A stretch of 64,000 nt of DNA. Origin: JASBTN01 sp965228805 (GTDB lineage: Bacteria; Pseudomonadota; Alphaproteobacteria; Rhodobacterales; Rhodobacteraceae). The position numbers and the translations under genes were made by a program. The notes under the pieces are model-generated. The model was not told the DNA's origin. It searched no databases and saw only the letters and a list, made by a program, of their open reading frames with translations. Every line of letters begins with the position of its first letter. The stretch's first letter is position 1. Of the stretch, positions 60,198-64,000 are shown piece by piece. The DNA is taken from NCBI RefSeq assembly GCF_965228805.1, contig NZ_CBDDIE010000003.1, positions 3,658,001-3,722,000 of the forward strand. Reading direction: 5' to 3'.

Positions 60198-61903
60198 TGC
60201 GCCGCTTCCTTCACGTCTTCTGCCCAGGGCTCCAGCTCGATGGTGAACATCGCGCCCTGCCCTGTGTTCGCCCCCCGGATCTTGCCACCGAAGCTCTGCA
60301 CCAACCCGTAAGAGATCGACAGGCCCAACCCCATGCCCTCATCCCCCACCTGTTTGGTGGTGTAGAAGGGCTCGAATATCTTGTCGGGATCGGCAATTCC
60401 GGGGCCGGTGTCGCGCACCGTGACGGACAGGGGATCTCCCGGCTGGACATTGATCTCGATACGTTTTTCATCCTGCCCGACCATGGCGTCGGCGGCATTG
60501 TTGATCAGGTTGACCATGACCTGCACCAGCCGCACCTCGCCCGCGCGCACGTAACAGACGGCAGGCGGAGCCCAGTCCAGCACCACACCGTCCGTGCGCA
60601 GCCGCGCCTCGGTCAGCTCGACGGCAGCCTGGATCACCTGCACCAGATCAACCCGGCCCAGCGGCTCGCTTTCATTGCGGGCAAAGGCGCGCAAGTTCTT
60701 GATGATGCGCCCCATGCGATTGGCCAGCTCCGAGATACGGCCAAGGTTCTGCGCGGCCTTCTCGGGCTTCTCACGATCCAGGAAAGCGGTGCCGTTCTCG
60801 GCGAAACTGCGAATGGCCATGAGCGGCTGGTTCAGCTCGTGGGAAATCCCCGCCGACATCTGGCCCAGAGCGGACAGCTTGCCCGCCTGCACAAGCTCCG
60901 CCTGGGTGCGTTTCAACTCCTCGTTGGCGTCAGACAAGGCAGCCGTGCGTTCGGCCACCCGCGCCTCCAGCCGGGCATTGGCCGCCGCTTCCACCGCCAA
61001 CCGCTCCGACAGGGCCCGGCGCCGTTCCGCCAGCACCAGCAACACGGCACCGAAAGCCAGGCAAAGCGCCGCCGCGACCGCCGCTTGCAAGGTGGCCGTG
61101 CGCACCGCAGGCGCTGTGTCCAGCAGCGTTTCGCCCACCATGTCGATCACGTGGATATCCGCCGCCAGATGCAGCGCCTGAGCTGGCAGGTAGGGGCCTC
61201 CGTCCAATTGCCAAATCTCATGCCCGAACCAGCGTTGAATGCTATGGGCCGGGAAGCCCTCGTCGCCGAACCGGTCGGTCAGGGTCAGTTCGGATCGGTT
61301 GGTGACAAAGACCTGGCCCGTGTCGTTGACGAAATAGGTGGCGGTGGCCGTGGTCGGCCAGTTCTGTTCAAACAGCCAGATATCAACCTCGACCAGCACC
61401 GCACCGCGTGCGGGGCCGGTGTCGGCAAACACCGGGGCCGCGAAGGTAAACAACCGGCGGGTCAGGCCCGAGGGCGCGGTTTCCGCCCCGTTGGTCACCC
61501 CCAGCGCGCCGTTCAGCGCCCGGCGCAGGGGCGCGCTGTCGGGGTTGCGCCCCACATGGCCCGGGCGGGAGCTTGCCAGCACCAAGCCCGAACGGTCCAC
61601 CAGCTCGATCCCCAGCGCACCGGTGCGATCGGCCATCGACCGCAGAAGCGCGCGCGCGTCCCAGGCCTTGTCGCCGTCCAACAGCGCCTTCAGATCCGGG
61701 TGATCAGACAGCAGCACCGCCAGTTCCCGGTAGCGAAACAGATGCCGCGTCAGCCGGTCCGAGGCCAGCGTCAGGTCGGTCCTCCCGCGTTCGGCCAATG
61801 TCCCCAGCGCCGAGCGCCAGGCCACGCCCCAGACCCCCGCGCTGAACAGGGCGACGGCAAGCAGGAACGCCAGAACCCATATGCTGCGCAAGGACTTGAC
61901 CAT
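60194..61903 (-). CDS. dctB: DctB-like sensor histidine kinase
   Basis: 569 residues. Helix 1 (SIWVLAFLLAVALFSAGVWG) and helix 2 (LQAAVAAALCLAFGAVLLVLA) bracket a periplasmic dCache/PAS-like sensor (RYRELAVLLSDHPDLKALLDG is DctB-typical). A coiled coil follows, then the H box with His355 (GISHELNQPLMAIRSF), N box (LINNAADAM) and G boxes (DTGPGI, GMGLGLSISYGLV). It would sense external dicarboxylates and phosphorylate the DctD-like partner. Its start is only 28 bases from the divergent P450 start, leaving almost no room for separate promoters. Confidence 0.9.
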   Translation of the reverse strand: MVKSLRSIWVLAFLLAVALFSAGVWGVAWRSALGTLAERGRTDLTLASDRLTRHLFRYRELAVLLSDHPDLKALLDGDKAWDARALLRSMADRTGALGIELVDRSGLVLASSRPGHVGRNPDSAPLRRALNGALGVTNGAETAPSGLTRRLFTFAAPVFADTGPARGAVLVEVDIWLFEQNWPTTATATYFVNDTGQVFVTNRSELTLTDRFGDEGFPAHSIQRWFGHEIWQLDGGPYLPAQALHLAADIHVIDMVGETLLDTAPAVRTATLQAAVAAALCLAFGAVLLVLAERRRALSERLAVEAAANARLEARVAERTAALSDANEELKRTQAELVQAGKLSALGQMSAGISHELNQPLMAIRSFAENGTAFLDREKPEKAAQNLGRISELANRMGRIIKNLRAFARNESEPLGRVDLVQVIQAAVELTEARLRTDGVVLDWAPPAVCYVRAGEVRLVQVMVNLINNAADAMVGQDEKRIEINVQPGDPLSVTVRDTGPGIADPDKIFEPFYTTKQVGDEGMGLGLSISYGLVQSFGGKIRGANTGQGAMFTIELEPWAEDVKEAAQ

Positions 61904-61931
61904 GGCCGCAGCATAGGAATGTGGTCTTGCA

Positions 61932-63128
61932 ATGGAAAGCAGGTTCGGGAAATCTGCGCGGATGCAGAGTTTCAGCCAATCGCCGACCGATCCCGTCTTC
62001 GTCCAGGACCCCTACCCGTTCTACGCCCGCGCCCGGGCGGCAGGTGACCTGGTCTGGTGGGAAGATTACAAGATGCCCATGGCGACCAGTTTCGCCGCGG
62101 TGAACGGCATCCTGCGTGACCGGCGGTTTGGCCGCGAACCGGTCACCCCGCGCGACATTCCCGATCATCTGGCCCCCTTCTACGCGGTCGAGGCGCATTC
62201 GATGCTGGAGCTCGAAGCGCCCCGCCACACCCGCCTGCGCAGCCTGGTCCTGCGCGCCTTTACCTCGCGCCGCATCGCCGGGTTGGCACCGGAGGTGGAA
62301 ACCCTGGCGCATGAGTTGATCGACGCCTTCCCCGAAGGGGATTTCGACCTGCTGCCCGCCTTCGCCACCCGCATCCCGGTGATCATCATCGCCCGCCTGC
62401 TGGGCGTGCCCGAACGCATGGCCGACCAGCTCTTGGTCTGGTCCAACGCCATGGTCGGCATGTATATGGCGGGCCGTACCCGCGCGACCGAGGACGCCGC
62501 CGTCGCCGCCACCGAGGCCTTCGTCAGCTTCATGCGCGCTTACGTGGAAGACCGACGCGCCGACCCGCGCGACGACCTGATCACCCAGCTGATTGCCGCC
62601 GAGGAGGATGGTGAGCGCCTGTCCGCCGATGAGCTGATCACCACCTGTATCCTGCTGTTGAACGCGGGCCACGAGGCGACGGTGCACTCCGTGGCCAATG
62701 CGGTGAAACTGCTGTTGGAGACCGGTGTACGCCCCACGACCAAGAACGCCGACACGCTGGTCGAAGAGACGCTTCGTGTCGACCCGCCGCTGCACATGTT
62801 CACCCGCTATGCCTATGAAGACATGGAGGTTTTCGGGCATGCCTTCAAACGCGGGGATGAGGTCGGGCTGCTGCTGGCCTCGGCCAATCGTGACCCGGAC
62901 ATGTGGCCGGATCCCGACCAGTTCGACCCCCTGCGCCCGATCAAGCAGAACACCAGTTTCGGCGCGGGGGTGCATTTCTGCGTCGGCGCCCCGCTCGCGC
63001 GGTTGGAGCTGGTCACCGCCCTGCCGATCCTGTTCGACCGATGCCCGGATCTGACCCTGGCCGAGCCGCCCGAATACGCGGATGTGTACCATTTCCACGG
63101 GGTGAAACGGCTGATGGTCAGGACCTGA
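61932..63128 (+). CDS. cytochrome P450
   Basis: 398 residues. Haem-thiolate motif FGAGVHFCVGAPLARLEL with Cys350; I helix LLNAGHEATVHSVANAV; K helix EETLRVDPPL. Soluble bacterial class I P450 needing a ferredoxin and reductase, not encoded here. The substrate is unknown. ATG 61932 and ATG 61962 are both possible starts; the first places the reading within 28 bases of dctB. A GC-rich terminator-like stem lies at 63168-63187. Confidence 0.92.
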   Translation: MESRFGKSARMQSFSQSPTDPVFVQDPYPFYARARAAGDLVWWEDYKMPMATSFAAVNGILRDRRFGREPVTPRDIPDHLAPFYAVEAHSMLELEAPRHTRLRSLVLRAFTSRRIAGLAPEVETLAHELIDAFPEGDFDLLPAFATRIPVIIIARLLGVPERMADQLLVWSNAMVGMYMAGRTRATEDAAVAATEAFVSFMRAYVEDRRADPRDDLITQLIAAEEDGERLSADELITTCILLLNAGHEATVHSVANAVKLLLETGVRPTTKNADTLVEETLRVDPPLHMFTRYAYEDMEVFGHAFKRGDEVGLLLASANRDPDMWPDPDQFDPLRPIKQNTSFGAGVHFCVGAPLARLELVTALPILFDRCPDLTLAEPPEYADVYHFHGVKRLMVRT

Positions 63129-63136
63129 CCTCCCCC

Positions 63137-63187
63137 TTTCATCTTTCCACAAATATCCCGGGGGGTCCGGGGGGCTGGCCCCCCGGC
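63137..63187 (+). terminator. repeat motif and GC hairpin behind P450
   Basis: CTTTCATCTTTCCACAAA (63137-63154) matches the katG 3' motif at 20383-20400 base for base, and is followed by CCGGGGGG-CTGG-CCCCCCGG (63168-63187). A T run is lacking, so its terminator role is likely but not certain. Confidence 0.6.
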
Positions 63188-63195
63188 TCTGCCCT

Positions 63196-63657
63196 CTAAA
63201 CCGGCAATTCCGTCGAGAACTTGATCTCTTCCATCGACAACAAAGCCGTCACGTTGAAGATCTTCACCTCGGAAATCAGCGCCTGATAGAACACATCATA
63301 GGCGCGCGCGTTCGCCACGCGGACCTTGAGGATATAGTCGATCTCACCCGCCAGCCGGTGCGCTTCCAGCACCTCGGGCCTGTCGCGCAGCACCTGCAGG
63401 AACTTGTCCTGCCACCCGGCCTCGTGCTCGGACGTACGCACCAGCACGAAGAAACAGGCCTCGAACCCCAGGCTTTCGGCATCCAGCAGCACCGTCTGCT
63501 GCCCCACCACACCGGCCTCGCGCATCTTGCGAATCCGGTTCCACACAGGGGTCTTCGACGAGCCCACGGTCTTGGCAATCACGTCCAGCGACTGCCCCGC
63601 ATCGCGCTGCAGCTCGCGCAGGATTTTCCGATCCAGATCGTCCAGACGCACCGACAT
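63196..63657 (-). CDS. Lrp/AsnC-family regulator
   Basis: 153 residues: HTH (LDDLDRKILRELQRDAGQSLDVIAKTVGSSKTPVWNRIRKMREAGVV) and RAM ligand domain (EVLEAHRLAGEIDYILKVRVANARAYDVFYQALI). ATG 63657 has GGAG 8 bases upstream. It is divergent from the DUF2849 gene, which usually opens the assimilatory sulfite reductase cluster, so it may sense an amino acid such as cysteine or methionine to control it. Confidence 0.9.
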   Translation of the reverse strand: MSVRLDDLDRKILRELQRDAGQSLDVIAKTVGSSKTPVWNRIRKMREAGVVGQQTVLLDAESLGFEACFFVLVRTSEHEAGWQDKFLQVLRDRPEVLEAHRLAGEIDYILKVRVANARAYDVFYQALISEVKIFNVTALLSMEEIKFSTELPV

Positions 63658-63799
63658 TCCGATTTCTCCTCTCTTGGGGGACACCCGTTCTACCGCCAAA
63701 CCTATACGGAATAATCTTCCTTATATACTGCCACCCCGCTCCATCAATCGGAAAAATGTCCTATATTCTCTGCAACTGCAAACACGACTGGAGCACCAA

Positions 63800-64000
63800 A
63801 TGGCCCGCCCCTTCACACCCAAGGTTGTCACCGCCAATGATCTGATCACCGGCGACGTCATCTATCTGGCGCATGACGGCAGCTGGGTGCGCTGTTTGGC
63901 CGATGCCGAGCTGCTGGCCGACCAAGACGCCGCCAACGCGCGCCTGTTCGAGGCAGAGACCCAGCCGCATATCGCGGTCGGCGCCTACCTGGCCGACGCC
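63800..64000 (+). CDS. DUF2849 protein, 5' part
   Basis: 67 residues before the window ends: ARPFTPKVVTANDLITGDVIYLAHDGSWVRCLADAELLAD and AETQPHIAVGAYLADA. This is the DUF2849 signature, a small protein commonly encoded just before cysI-type nitrite/sulfite reductase genes in this group. Weak CTGGAG lies upstream. The rest, and any cys genes, lie beyond the window. Confidence 0.85.
   Translation, partial: MARPFTPKVVTANDLITGDVIYLAHDGSWVRCLADAELLADQDAANARLFEAETQPHIAVGAYLADA

Overview
The window reads as a chromosome segment of a marine-type alphaproteobacterium of the Rhodobacteraceae (Roseobacter group). This rests on high GC, alphaproteobacterial Shine-Dalgarno starts and family-typical neighbourhoods: a divergent oxyR/katG pair, zapA behind a coiled-coil gene, tkt followed by two gap genes, an mmsA/mmsB valine-degradation cluster, a dctPQM TRAP transporter near dctBD, and a DUF2849 gene at the right edge. 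The assignment is inference from gene content; no 16S gene is present.

Positions 1 to about 17150 are an accessory region, visibly lower in GC in parts. It holds three full-length tyrosine integrases (518-1405, 9044-10471, 12773-13933), a short fourth recombinase (6096-6680) and an AlpA-type regulator (113-313). It also holds two tRNA 3' fragments that look like attachment sites (tRNA-Arg at 8892-8942, tRNA-Asn at 14073-14121) and two IS3-family elements. IS copy 1 (2073-3289) has a clean 4-bp target duplication. IS copy 2 (15481-16830) has none, carries three hairpin insertions, and abuts a beheaded conjugative-transfer gene. Cargo includes a two-gene module with an RmlC-like cupin protein (3368-4756), a lipoprotein plus small membrane protein (4954-5870), a membrane protein plus DUF4747-like protein (6739-8208) and a secreted LprI-domain protein (10505-12514). 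Between the first integrase and IS copy 1 lies about 550 bp (1450-2000) made almost entirely of back-to-back hairpins, which I regard as a candidate large structured RNA.

From 17152 rightwards the content is ordinary chromosome. Peroxide defence (oxyR, katG) is followed by a sulfatase and a periplasmic iron-uptake-type cluster (di-heme oxidoreductase, two imelysin-like proteins, a Tat-exported DUF1513 protein). Then come selenium metabolism for tRNA modification (FAD-oxidoreductase-SelD fusion and MnmH), cell-division genes (coiled coil and ZapA), transketolase and two divergent GAPDH paralogues flanking a TetR/EamA pair. Next are coaD, a CBS protein and a valine/propanoate cluster (mmsA, HIBYL-CoA hydrolase-like, mmsB) with a LysR regulator, followed by an RND efflux pair and a Crp/Fnr gene with a DUF2892 partner. 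The TRAP transporter, an acyltransferase, a two-component system, a cytochrome P450, an Lrp regulator and the partial DUF2849 gene complete the window.

Three themes run across the window. First, intergenic regions carry perfect hairpins whose stems differ completely in sequence but keep the same geometry; some sit inside a conserved CTCTCGG...CTGCCGG frame and have invaded IS copy 2. Second, short inverted repeats mark likely regulatory or recombination sites (23-bp inverted repeats around 5891-6056, tandem TetR operators at 38266-38334, GTACATG repeats around the tRNA-Arg fragment). Third, the dctD-like regulator has lost both its Walker A lysine and the sigma-54 contact loop. All assignments are from reading the sequence and memory of protein families; no searches were run.
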